DNA from: Mesorhizobium sp. WSM4311
GTDB lineage: Bacteria > Pseudomonadota > Alphaproteobacteria > Rhizobiales > Rhizobiaceae
Assembly (NCBI RefSeq): GCF_002295115.1
Contig: NZ_NSFV01000012.1
Location: 62,001-126,000 of the forward strand
DNA length: 64,000 bases
Direction of reading: 5' to 3'
How positions within the stretch are numbered: position 1 is the stretch's first letter; each line of letters opens with the position of its first letter. Made by a program: the position numbers and the translations under genes. The notes beneath the pieces were generated by a model, which saw only the letters and a program-made list of their open reading frames with translations, ran no database searches and was not told the DNA's origin. Shown here in pieces: positions 49,412-60,090 of the stretch.

Positions 49412-49759
49412 TCAACCTTTCGGTTTCCAGCTCAAGATTGAAGCTCTTTCGTAGAGCCAATTATACTGTGTGACCATCTGGTTGGTTCGTGTGTATTGAT
49501 AGCCGACGAAGCCCAATATCATCAGCACGATGGTGTCGACGATATAGTACTGCAGCGAGAACATCGTGCCGTCGAACAGCGCGTGATGGATGAAGCGGAT
49601 GCCGATGCCGAGACCCAGCAGATAGGCGAAAAGCTGGATGAAGGAGCGCCATGTCTGGGCGCTGGCCTTGCCAGTCATCCAGGCCGCCCAGCCGCCGAGC
49701 AGACAGGTGACGAAGAAGAACTGCCAGATCGAGGGTTCCTCATAGAGAATGCCCTGCAT
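49412..49759 (-). CDS. DUF6867 small membrane protein of the Liv operon
   Basis: A 115-residue protein with three or four membrane helices (FFFVTCLLGGWAAWMTG; FIQLFAYLLGLGIGIRF; YIVDTIVLMILGFVGYQYT). I recognise it as a small protein regularly associated with alphaproteobacterial branched-chain amino acid transporters; its function is unknown. A palindromic repeat lies between it and livF. Confidence 0.82.
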   Translation of the reverse strand: MQGILYEEPSIWQFFFVTCLLGGWAAWMTGKASAQTWRSFIQLFAYLLGLGIGIRFIHHALFDGTMFSLQYYIVDTIVLMILGFVGYQYTRTNQMVTQYNWLYERASILSWKPKG

Positions 49760-49773
49760 GATGAAGTCTCCCT

Positions 49774-49867
49774 AGCATGATCCCGAAAAGTTGCAGACTT
49801 TTCGGACAAGGATCATGCGACAAACAAACAAGTTGGAGCGGGATACCGGATGCACATTCCGCTCCAA
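49774..49867. repeat. Rhizobial palindromic repeat inside the Liv operon
   Basis: Head AGCATGATCCCGAAAAG facing GGATCATGCG, then a second hairpin with arms TTGGAGCGG/CCGCTCCAA. It fills nearly the whole gap between livF and the DUF6867 gene, with the tail reaching the base before the livF stop region. Confidence 0.85.
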
Positions 49868-49869
49868 AC

Positions 49870-50598
49870 TCAGTGATGTCCGCCTTCGAGATAGGCGGCG
49901 CGCACTTCCGGATTGGCGAGCAGTTCCTTGCCGGTGCCGCTCATCGTCACATTGCCGTTGACCATGACGTAGCCGCGCGTGGCGAGCTTCAGCGCGCCGA
50001 ACGCGTTCTGCTCGACCAGGAACACGGTCAGCCCTTGCGTGCGGTTCAGCTCGCGGATGGCATCGAAGATCTGCTTGACGATCAGTGGCGCCAGGCCCAG
50101 CGACGGCTCGTCGAGCAGAAGCAGCTTCGGCCGCGCCATCAGCGCGCGTCCAATCGACAGCATCTGCTGCTCGCCGCCCGACAGCGTGCCGCCGCGCTGC
50201 GCGATGCGCTCCTTGAGCCGCGGGAACAGCGCGAACACCTTCTCGACGTCCTCGTCATAGTGTTTGAGGTTGTCGAGGCTGGCGCCCATCTGCAGGTTTT
50301 CCATCACCGTCATGCGCGGGAAGATGCGCCGGCCTTCGGGTGACTGGGCGATGCGCATGCGGGCGATCTCGTGCGTCGGCAACTGGGTGATGTCGGTGCC
50401 GGCGAAGGTGATGGTCCCCGTGCGGGCGCGGGGAGCGCCGAAAATGGTCATCATCAGCGTCGATTTGCCGGCGCCGTTGGCGCCGATCAGCGCCACGATC
50501 TCGCCCTCCTTGACGGTGACATCGACGCCGTTCAGCGCCCGGATGTTGCCGTAATAGGTCTCCACGCCCTTGATATCGAGCAGCGTTGTCCTGGCCAT
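49870..50598 (-). CDS. livF: Branched-chain amino acid ABC transporter ATPase LivF
   Basis: A 242-residue ATPase. Walker A is GANGAGKST, signature LSGGEQQMLSIGRAL, Walker B LLLLDEPSLGLAP, H-loop LVEQNAFGAL. The ETYYGNIRALNGV start is typical of LivF. Its ATG overlaps the stop of the preceding LivG gene (TAATG), so translation is coupled. Confidence 0.96.
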   Translation of the reverse strand: MARTTLLDIKGVETYYGNIRALNGVDVTVKEGEIVALIGANGAGKSTLMMTIFGAPRARTGTITFAGTDITQLPTHEIARMRIAQSPEGRRIFPRMTVMENLQMGASLDNLKHYDEDVEKVFALFPRLKERIAQRGGTLSGGEQQMLSIGRALMARPKLLLLDEPSLGLAPLIVKQIFDAIRELNRTQGLTVFLVEQNAFGALKLATRGYVMVNGNVTMSGTGKELLANPEVRAAYLEGGHH

Positions 50599-52072
50599 TA
50601 TTTGCCCCCTCCACGCTTGCCCGACACAGGCTTGGCCGCACCGGTAGTCTTGGCGGAAGCATGGCTGGTCGCCACCTTGCCGGCGTCGACGCGGCGCGAG
50701 AATTCCGTGTCTTTGCCCTGACCTAGCAGCTTGGCCTGCTTGACCCATTCCTCGCGCGCAATGCGTCCGTCAAAGGCGAGATAGGCTTCGGCAGCCTCGA
50801 CATCGGCCTTCTTCCAGGCGCCGATCTGGTCGAAGTGGAAGATGCCGTGCTCGTTGAGCTTCTTCTCGTTGACCGTACCGATGCCCTTGATGCGGGTCAG
50901 GTTGTCGGCCTTGCCGCCACGAGGGGCGGCGAGGCGGTTCGAAATGCCTTCGGCCTTTGCCGCGGGCGCCTTGGCGGCCGTTTTCTTCGGTGCCGCTTTC
51001 GCCGCCGGCTTGGCCGGCGCGGCCGGTTTTGCGACGGGTTTACTCGCCACGGTAGCCGCGCGGGCATCGACCTGTGCCGCCTTCGAGGCGCCTTTCGACA
51101 CCGTGACGCGCTCGCCATCGCTGTGTCCGACGGTGTCGGTCACGGGTCCGGCCAGGTATGACGACGATGTCCCCGGACCATGTGCGGCATCCGGCCCAAT
51201 GTCGAGCTGCTCGATGACGTCCTCGTCGCCGACCTCGGTCAGCACGGTCTCGACCTCCTCGTCGTCGACGCCGAGATAGGCGGCGATGACGCGTGGATCG
51301 GTGCGCACCGACTGCGGATTGCCGTCGGAGATCTTGCGGCCATACTCCAGCACCACGACATGGTCGGAAATCTGCATGACCACCGACATGTCGTGCTCGA
51401 TCAGCAGGATCGAGGTGCCGGTGTTGTTCTTGATGTCCATCAAGAGCTCGTTGAGTGCCGCCGATTCCTTCGGGTTGAGGCCGGCCGCCGGCTCGTCGAG
51501 GCACAGAAGTTCCGGACCCGTGCACATGGCACGCGCAATCTCGAGGCGCCGCTGCGCGCCATAGGGCAGATCGCCGGCCGGATCGTCGGCGCGATCGACG
51601 AGATCGGCCTTCTCCAGCCAATGCCTGGCCAGGTCCATCGACTCTGCCGATGCCTTGCGGTAACCGCTGAAGCCGAACAGGCCGAGCACCGTATAGCCCG
51701 AGGCCTTCATCAGCTTGTTGTGCTGGGCAACCAGAAGGTTCTCCAGCAGCGTCATGCCCGAGAACAGGCGGATGTTCTGGAAGGTGCGCGCCACCTTGGC
51801 GCGCGCCGGGATCTCATGGTTGGGCAGCCGTTCCAAGAGATAGGTCGAGCCGTCGGAACGGTTGAGCGTGATCATGCCTTCGGACGGCTTGTAGAAGCCG
51901 GTGATGCAGTTGAACACGGTGGTCTTGCCGGCGCCGTTAGGCCCGATCAGCGCCGTGATCTCGCCGCGTCTGGCTGTGAAGGAGAGGTCGCCGATGGCGA
52001 CCAGCCCGCCGAACTTCATCGACAGATGTTCGACCTGCAGGATGGCGTCGTTCATTTGCGTGGTCGCGTTCA

Positions 52073-52073
<1 letters not shown>
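50598..52073 (-). CDS. livG: Branched-chain amino acid ABC transporter ATPase LivG with C-terminal HhH extension
   Basis: A 491-residue protein, almost twice the usual LivG (about 255). Residues 1-265 are a normal ATPase: Walker A GPNGAGKTT, PYGAQRRLEIARAM signature, Walker B LLCLDEPAAGLNP. A low-complexity Ala/Lys/Pro linker (about 295-380) then leads to a C-terminal helix-hairpin-helix domain, LTRIKGIGTVNEKKLNEHGI and FDGRIAREEWVKQAKLLG, similar to the tails of rhizobial NuoE and L21. The start overlaps the LivM stop. The extension's role is unknown. Confidence 0.93.
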
Positions 52074-53668
<1,595 letters not shown>

Positions 53669-53672
53669 GATC

Positions 53673-54575
<903 letters not shown>

Positions 54576-54911
54576 GTGTACGTGGCTCCCCTGGAATGTC
54601 GCCCATGCAGACGCATTCCTTTTCGTATTTCCCCTAGTCGTAAAGTTTCGAGCCCGGATTGCAACGTGATTTTTTTGACCGCCCCGCGTGTTTCCGATTC
54701 ACGTCGTTCCGACCGCCCGTTTTCTGCACCCGACCCCTGGACTATCGCGGACCCTATCATTGGCATAACGCAATGTCTTTGACGATTCGGCCGTATCATG
54801 CGCCCCGTTTCGAAGAAATCATCGTCAAAATTAGGTGACAAGAGGAATCGTTGCGTTCCTGACAAGGTTGGTCTTTTCGTCACACTCCTTTCCGCAGCGT
54901 CAGGATTCTCC
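54576..54911. other. Gene-free interval upstream of livH
   Basis: 336 bases between the hydroxyproline epimerase stop and livH. AT-rich stretches near 54668-54677 and 54755-54790 are promoter candidates, with CATTGGCATAACGCAATG-like symmetry around 54758-54775. No gene or RNA is evident. Confidence 0.45.
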
Positions 54912-55913
54912 TCACTTGACCACGAAACCATGCGCGAACGGATCGCGGTCGTCGATGAAGATCGTGTTCAGTCCGGTCATCCGCGCCCAGCCGCCGATCG
55001 AAGGAATGATCGCCGGTCTGCCCGCCACGGTGACCTCCTTTTCGACCTTGCCCTTGAACAGCGAACCGATGATCGATTCATGCACGAAGGCGTCGCCTGC
55101 CTTGAGCTTGCCCTTGGCATGGAGCTGCGCCATGCGCGCCGAGGTGCCGGTGCCGCACGGTGAGCGGTCGATCGCCTTGTCACCATAGAATACGGCGTTG
55201 CGGGCGTCGGCCCCTTCCACCGTCGGCTTGCCGGTCCACAACATGTGCGACAGCCTGTTGATGCCGGGGTTCTCCGGATGCACGAAGGAATACTTCTCGT
55301 TGAGGCGCTGCCGCACCACCGGGCTCCAGGCGATGAGGTCGCCGGCGGAATGATCCGCCATGTCGCGGTAGTTCTCCTGCGGCTCGACGATGGCGTAGAA
55401 ATTGCCGCCATAGGCGACATCGACGGTGATCTCGCCGAGCCCGGGACATTCGACCGTCAAACCTTCGGCATGGAGGAACGACGGCACATTGGTGATGCGC
55501 ACCTCCTCGACATATTCGCCGACCTGTTTGTATTCGGCGATGACCAGCCCGGCTGGCGTATCGAGCCTCAGCACACCCGGCGTCTTCGGCTTGATCAGCC
55601 CGTGTTCGATGGCCATCGTCACCGTGCCGATGGTGCCGTGGCCGCACATCGGCAGGCAGCCGGAGGTCTCGATGAACAGAATGGCGATGTCGCAATCCTC
55701 GCGCGTCGGCGGATAGAGGATCGAACCCGACATCACGTCATGGCCGCGCGGCTCGAACATCAGCCCGGTGCGGATCCAGTCATATTCGGCAAGGAAATGC
55801 GCGCGCCGTTCCATCATCGTCGAGCCCTCGAGCAGCGGGCCGCCGCCGGCGACCAGCCGCACCGGATTGCCGCATGTGTGGCCGTCGATGCAGAAGAAGG
55901 ATTTCTTGGCCAT
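54912..55913 (-). CDS. 4-hydroxyproline 2-epimerase (proline racemase family)
   Basis: A 333-residue protein of the proline racemase family. The two catalytic positions are both cysteine, C90 in SGCLPMCGHGTIGT and C253 in DRSPCGTGTSAR, which favours 4-hydroxyproline 2-epimerase over the Thr-type dehydratases. It converts trans-4-hydroxy-L-proline to cis-4-hydroxy-D-proline. Its neighbours (flavoenzyme, DapA-like deaminase, GntR) complete the pathway. Confidence 0.93.
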   Translation of the reverse strand: MAKKSFFCIDGHTCGNPVRLVAGGGPLLEGSTMMERRAHFLAEYDWIRTGLMFEPRGHDVMSGSILYPPTREDCDIAILFIETSGCLPMCGHGTIGTVTMAIEHGLIKPKTPGVLRLDTPAGLVIAEYKQVGEYVEEVRITNVPSFLHAEGLTVECPGLGEITVDVAYGGNFYAIVEPQENYRDMADHSAGDLIAWSPVVRQRLNEKYSFVHPENPGINRLSHMLWTGKPTVEGADARNAVFYGDKAIDRSPCGTGTSARMAQLHAKGKLKAGDAFVHESIIGSLFKGKVEKEVTVAGRPAIIPSIGGWARMTGLNTIFIDDRDPFAHGFVVK

Positions 55914-55929
55914 GTCGTTCCTCGAAAAT

Positions 55930-57243
55930 TCAAAACCGTTGTGGACTGAAGGGGGCGAGATCAACAGACGCAACCTGCCCCAGGATGATTTCCCGGATCA
56001 ACCGTCCGGTCGCCGCGGCCTGGGTCAGGCCGAGATGGCCGTGGCCGAAGGCATAGACGACCGGCCGGCTTCCCGATGCCTTGCCGATGACGGGCACCGA
56101 ATCCGGCAGCGAGGGCCGGAACCCCATCCATTCGCGCCCGCCCGAGGGATTGAGCCCGGGCAGGAACTGCTGCGCCTTCTGCAGGAGCGCCTTCGATCTG
56201 TTGAAATTGGGCGGCCGCTCTATGCCGCCGAGTTCGACCGCGCCGCCGACGCGCAGGCCCGTCTCCAGCGGCGTGATGACGAAGCCATGGCCGGAGAAGA
56301 TCAGCTGCCGCTTCACATCGAAGGCGCTTTTGGGCAGCGTCGTGTTGTAGCCGCGCTCGGTCTCCAGCGGAATGCGGTCGCCAAGCTGCTGTGCCAGGAG
56401 GTGCGACCAGGCGCCGGCGGCGACGATCAGGTGCCTTGCCTGCCTGGTCGTGCCGTCGGCCAGCGTCAGCGTCGCGCCATGCTGGTCCGCCGCGATCCGG
56501 TCGATCCCAGCCCTTTCGAAGCGGGCACCCCTGGCCTCGGCGTAAGCCCACACCGCCTTGCCGAGCAGCTTTGGATCGGCGACCGTCTTCCAGCCCGGCA
56601 CGAAGGTGCCCTTGATGAAGCGCGGGGACAGGCCCGGCTGCAGACCCGCCAGGCCTTCGCCCTCGACATGGCGAAGGCCGATGCCGAAGCGCTCGCGCTC
56701 GGCCCAGCCGGACAGCGAGGCTCGGAACTCGGCTTCGCTCTCGTAGAGCTCCAGCGAGCCGTCCTCGCGCAGCATCGGCCGCGTGCCGGAGCGATCGAGC
56801 AGCCCCATCCATTCGGTTTCGGCGAGCTTCATCATGCCGGCCTGGGCGGCGAGGCTTGCTTCGTATTTCGCCGGCGCGCCGGCGCGCCAGAAGCGGATCA
56901 GCCAGGGCAGAAGCCGCGGCAGGTAGGCGGGCGGAATGCTGAGAGGGCCGAGCGGATCGGCCAGCCATTTCGGCAGGTGCTTGATCATGCCCTTGTGCGC
57001 CAGCGGCAGCACGTCCGAAAAGGCGAAGGCGGCCGCATTGCCGGAGCTCGTCTCCTCGCAGATGCCGGTGCGGTCGAAGATCGTTACGCCGCGCCCCGCC
57101 TCGGCGAGGAAGGCGGCGGCACAGATGCCAATAATGCCACCGCCGACAATGGCGATATCTTTCCCTTCTCCCCGTTCACGCGGAGAAGGTGCCCCAGCGG
57201 CGGAGCGCTGCTCCTGTTCCGGCAATTTGGGATTTCCTGGCAC
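55930..57243 (-). CDS. FAD-dependent D-amino acid (cis-4-hydroxy-D-proline) dehydrogenase/oxidase
   Basis: A 437-residue DAO-fold flavoprotein. The FAD motif IAIVGGGIIGICAAAFLAEAG starts at residue 30; GRFIKGTFVPGWKTVADPK-type and the C-terminal GSRPVVYAFGHGHLGLTQAAA FAD closing motif follow. From context it oxidises cis-4-hydroxy-D-proline. It starts with GTG 14 bases after the DapA-like gene. The first 28 residues include SPRERGEGK, encoded by a palindromic repeat (57164-57189), and are not part of the usual fold. Confidence 0.85.
   Translation of the reverse strand: MPGNPKLPEQEQRSAAGAPSPRERGEGKDIAIVGGGIIGICAAAFLAEAGRGVTIFDRTGICEETSSGNAAAFAFSDVLPLAHKGMIKHLPKWLADPLGPLSIPPAYLPRLLPWLIRFWRAGAPAKYEASLAAQAGMMKLAETEWMGLLDRSGTRPMLREDGSLELYESEAEFRASLSGWAERERFGIGLRHVEGEGLAGLQPGLSPRFIKGTFVPGWKTVADPKLLGKAVWAYAEARGARFERAGIDRIAADQHGATLTLADGTTRQARHLIVAAGAWSHLLAQQLGDRIPLETERGYNTTLPKSAFDVKRQLIFSGHGFVITPLETGLRVGGAVELGGIERPPNFNRSKALLQKAQQFLPGLNPSGGREWMGFRPSLPDSVPVIGKASGSRPVVYAFGHGHLGLTQAAATGRLIREIILGQVASVDLAPFSPQRF
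57164..57189. repeat. Palindromic repeat inside the coding start of the flavoenzyme
   Basis: CCTTCTCC and GGAGAAGG are exact inverted arms around a 10-base centre. This is the core of a widespread rhizobial intergenic repeat family (CCTTCTCCCCGT...), here read in frame. Confidence 0.7.
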
Positions 57244-57257
57244 GTCGATGCTGTCCC

Positions 57258-58193
57258 TTATTCGGCTGCCACCAGTCTGTCCGCCGATAGAGGAGACGTC
57301 TGGAGCGAAGGCAGCTTCGGCCGCGCCGCCAGCGCATCCCGTATGATCTTCTCGACCGCCTTGCGGCGCTCGCCCGACAGCGGCTGGCGTGGCATGCGCA
57401 CGCGGTCATTGGTATCGATTGCCAGCACTTCGGCAAGCTTGATGTTCTGTACCAGATAGGTCGAGACGTCGAGGTCGAGCAGTGGCCGGAACCAGCGGTA
57501 GATGGCGAGCGCCTCCTCGCGGCGGCCCTGCTTCATCAGCTGGAAGATGGCGACGGTTTCGCGCGGGAAGGCGGTGACCAGGCCGGCCACCCAGCCGATG
57601 GCGCCGACCGACAGCGCCTCGAAAGCAAGATTGTCGACACCGGTGAACAGATCGTAGCGGTCGCCAAGCCGGTTGATGATCTCCGTCGAGCGCCTGATAT
57701 CGTCGGAGGATTCCTTGATGGCGACGAAGCGCTTGTCCGACGCCAACTCGTCCATCTGGTCGACGGTGACGTCGACGCGATAGGCGAGCCGGTTGGAGTA
57801 GATCATGACCGGCAGGTCGCCAGCCTCGGCGACCGCGCGCAGCGCGGCGACGGTCTCTTCCGCATTGGTGTGGTAGATCGGGCTCGGCACCACCATCAGG
57901 CCATCGGCGCCTTCCCTGGCGGCGCGCCTGGCAATAGCGGCGGCCTCACGGGTGCCCGCCTCATTGACGGTCAGCAGTACCGGCTTCTTGCCGGCGACTT
58001 TCTGCGCTGTCTTCAGCACCTCGATCTTCTCGTCAGGCGACAGCATCGGCCCTTCGCCAAGCGAGCCGCATGCGATGATGCCATCGCAACCGGCCTCCAT
58101 CTGCAGGCCGAAGCAGCGCTCCATTTCGGCATGGTCGAGCCGGTCGTCGGCGGTGAATTTGGTCGTGACGGCGGGGAAAACTCCGGTCCACAT
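57258..58193 (-). CDS. DapA-family lyase/deaminase, probable 1-pyrroline-4-hydroxy-2-carboxylate deaminase
   Basis: A 311-residue TIM-barrel protein of the dihydrodipicolinate synthase family. GCDGIIACGSLGEGPMLSPDEK holds the substrate loop, PVMIYSNRLAYRVDVTVDQ the family Tyr region and RFVAIKESSDDIRR the Schiff-base Lys. In hydroxyproline operons this family deaminates pyrroline-4-hydroxy-2-carboxylate to 2-oxoglutarate semialdehyde; the assignment follows from context. First gene of the minus-strand operon, divergent from GntR. Confidence 0.88.
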   Translation of the reverse strand: MWTGVFPAVTTKFTADDRLDHAEMERCFGLQMEAGCDGIIACGSLGEGPMLSPDEKIEVLKTAQKVAGKKPVLLTVNEAGTREAAAIARRAAREGADGLMVVPSPIYHTNAEETVAALRAVAEAGDLPVMIYSNRLAYRVDVTVDQMDELASDKRFVAIKESSDDIRRSTEIINRLGDRYDLFTGVDNLAFEALSVGAIGWVAGLVTAFPRETVAIFQLMKQGRREEALAIYRWFRPLLDLDVSTYLVQNIKLAEVLAIDTNDRVRMPRQPLSGERRKAVEKIIRDALAARPKLPSLQTSPLSADRLVAAE

Positions 58194-58208
58194 AGTCGTG
58201 TCTCCATC

Positions 58209-58218
58209 TGATATATCA
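58209..58218. promoter_or_regulatory. GntR operator copy 1 (hydroxyproline operon leader)
   Basis: TGATATATCA is a perfect 10-base palindrome, 16 bases before the DapA-like start. It matches the half-site pattern of the second site at 58264-58284. Confidence 0.6.
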
Positions 58219-58263
58219 GTCGTATATCTGTTAAGAAACTCGCTGTCAATGCGGAATCCGTTA

Positions 58264-58284
58264 TGATATATTTTGAATATATCA
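58264..58284. promoter_or_regulatory. GntR operator copy 2
   Basis: TGATATAT and ATATATCA are perfect inverted arms with a 5-base spacer (TTTGA), just before the GntR coding region. Same TGATATAT core as the site at 58209-58218; both fit FadR-subfamily operators. Confidence 0.65.
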
Positions 58285-58304
58285 GGAGATCGCCTTTGAT
58301 ATCC

Positions 58305-58955
58305 ATGGAAGCAACTATGACCTCCGAGCCGGCGGCGGCCAGGGCCTATCGCGTGCTCGAGCATATGATCGTTACGCTGGAACTGGCGCCGTCGAGCTTT
58401 GTCACAGAGGGGGCGCTTATCGAGAAGCTGGACCTCGGCCGCACGCCGGTGCGCGAGGCGATCCAGCGGCTGGCCTGGGAAGGGCTGCTTGATGTCAGGC
58501 CGCGCGCCGGCATCGCGATCGCGCCGCTGCATCCCGGCGACTGGCTGCGCGTGCTCGACGCCCGGCGCGGTGTCGAGGTGGTGCTGGCCCGTTCGGCCGC
58601 CCGCTTCGTCACCCGCGAGGCGGCCGACCTGTTTCACGAGGCGGCGCTCGCCATGCAGAAGGCGGTCATCTCGGGCAATGTGCTTGCCTTCATCCAGGCC
58701 GACAAGGCGCTCGACGAGGCGCTGGCGATGGCCGCCGACAACCCCTTCGCCGCGCGGCTGGCGGCGCCGCTGCAGACCCACAGCCGCCGCTTCTGGTTCC
58801 GCTACAAGGCGGACACGGGCCTCGCCGAGTCAGCCGAGCATCACGTCGCGCTGATCCGCTCGATCCTCGACGGCGACGAGGATGCAGCCGCCAAGGATGC
58901 CAAGCGGCTGATGGCGCTGCTGCGAGGCCATGCCGAGGTCGCCGCGACACGCTGA
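58305..58955 (+). CDS. GntR family transcriptional regulator
   Basis: A 216-residue regulator of the FadR/VanR type. Winged helix: FVTEGALIEKLDLGRTPVREAI and QRLAWEGLLDVRPRAGIAIA, then an all-helical FCD domain with a metal-site-like FHEAALAMQK and EHHVALIRSIL. ATG 58305 is used; TTG 58296 has the better placed GGAG and ATG 58317 is also possible. It faces the hydroxyproline operon across the operator pair and is its likely regulator. Confidence 0.92.
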   Translation: MEATMTSEPAAARAYRVLEHMIVTLELAPSSFVTEGALIEKLDLGRTPVREAIQRLAWEGLLDVRPRAGIAIAPLHPGDWLRVLDARRGVEVVLARSAARFVTREAADLFHEAALAMQKAVISGNVLAFIQADKALDEALAMAADNPFAARLAAPLQTHSRRFWFRYKADTGLAESAEHHVALIRSILDGDEDAAAKDAKRLMALLRGHAEVAATR

Positions 58956-58963
58956 TCGGGCGA

Positions 58964-59275
58964 TCAAATCCCTCGCGCGGCGGCGATGGCGGTATTCTCC
59001 CATCCCTCACCGGTCGCGAAAATGCAGCTTCGACCCTGCACGTCGGTCACCAGCATCGACCAGGTCCCGCTTGCCGAGACATAGATCTCCACAATGGCGG
59101 ATTGCCCGACCACACCGTAGCCGATCTGCTTTTGCTCAAAGGCCTGCGCCAGTCCCGTGACAAGGTCACTGTGGCCGCCGCAGATAAATTGCGCCTGCGC
59201 CGATAGCGTCGACAACGCCAGCACGGCGCCGATCGCGGCTATCCTGATCCATCGAAACGAAAATTTGTGTGCCAT
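58964..59275 (-). CDS. Small secreted protein, paralogue of the gene at 59537
   Basis: A 103-residue protein with a signal peptide (1-29, ending LSAQAQ). The mature part has two cysteines (FICGG and GRSCIF) that could form a disulfide. VEIYVSASGTWSMLVTDVQG and CIFATGEGWENT match the neighbouring paralogue position by position. Family unknown; small periplasmic beta-sheet protein is a plausible guess. Confidence 0.75.
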   Translation of the reverse strand: MAHKFSFRWIRIAAIGAVLALSTLSAQAQFICGGHSDLVTGLAQAFEQKQIGYGVVGQSAIVEIYVSASGTWSMLVTDVQGRSCIFATGEGWENTAIAAARGI

Positions 59276-59536
59276 TTGGCACCTCCTTCGCCTTGGCGTT
59301 CCGGCAAAGGGAGGCACATGGGGCAGCCTCAATACACCAGAACGCTCCAGGCCGGGTTCGACGTCTTCATCACGTCACTCCTTCTGGTTTCCGGTCTGTC
59401 GTCAGGGAATTTTATCATTTCCCTGGAATCGATATGGTGAGGCCCCGATCTGAAAACAAGCCACACTCAGGCCGCTGCAAAAAGGGCCTGCCGTCACGGC
59501 GTGACCTGCCGAGCGGCCGCGAACGCGCCGGGTCGC

Positions 59537-59842
59537 TCAAGCACCCGGCAGGGCCGCTTTCATCATTGTACTGTCCCAGCCTTCACCGACGGACAGTATG
59601 CAGCTCTGGCCCTTGGTATCGGAGGCCAGAACGGTCCAACTGCCTTGCTCGGAAACAAAGACCTCGAGAACCACGCTGGAATTGATCAGGCCACGCCCGG
59701 CCTCGATCTCATGGAACTTCTCGCCAAGTGCCTTGATCAGATCGGCCCGCGGTGCGCATTGTCCAGCCGCATTCGCCTGCGCCGCACCGGCTGATATCGC
59801 AAGCGACATCAAGATCATCGTCGCCACAAGACCTCGTGTCAT
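59537..59842 (-). CDS. Small secreted protein, paralogue of the gene at 58964
   Basis: A 101-residue protein with a signal peptide (1-25, ending AQANA). The cysteines (GQCAP; GQSCIL) and the blocks VLEVFVSEQGSWTVLASDTKG and CILSVGEGWDST align with the neighbour. Separate upstream and downstream regions suggest two independent transcription units. Function unknown. Confidence 0.75.
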   Translation of the reverse strand: MTRGLVATMILMSLAISAGAAQANAAGQCAPRADLIKALGEKFHEIEAGRGLINSSVVLEVFVSEQGSWTVLASDTKGQSCILSVGEGWDSTMMKAALPGA

Positions 59843-59990
59843 CTGAGACCTCCCTGCGCCAGACGCAAAACCCCAGCTGCTACCGGCGCTGTTGATTGGC
59901 CTGCAAGCGCTGCAGGATACAGCGTAAGACGTATGGCGCCCGCTTGGTTCCATCACATTAGCGATTTGGCGGATAACGCCGCGACCACAA

Positions 59991-60021
59991 CGAAAAGGCC
60001 CGGGCATGCAGCCCGGGCCTT
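59991..60021 (-). terminator. Rho-independent terminator of mmsA
   Basis: AAGGCCCGGGC/GCCCGGGCCTT stem (11 bp) with a 5-base loop and TTTTCG on the minus strand, 70 bases after the mmsA stop. Confidence 0.88.
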
Positions 60022-60090
60022 CGATGTCGGATATGTTGCCGCGCGCCCGCCGCCGAGGGCGAGAGGCGCGCAGCCAAGAAGACCGTCAGC

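Noticed and set aside
59266..59700. Plus-strand open frames over the paralogous secreted genes
   Set aside because: They mirror the real minus-strand genes, which have signal peptides and mutual homology.
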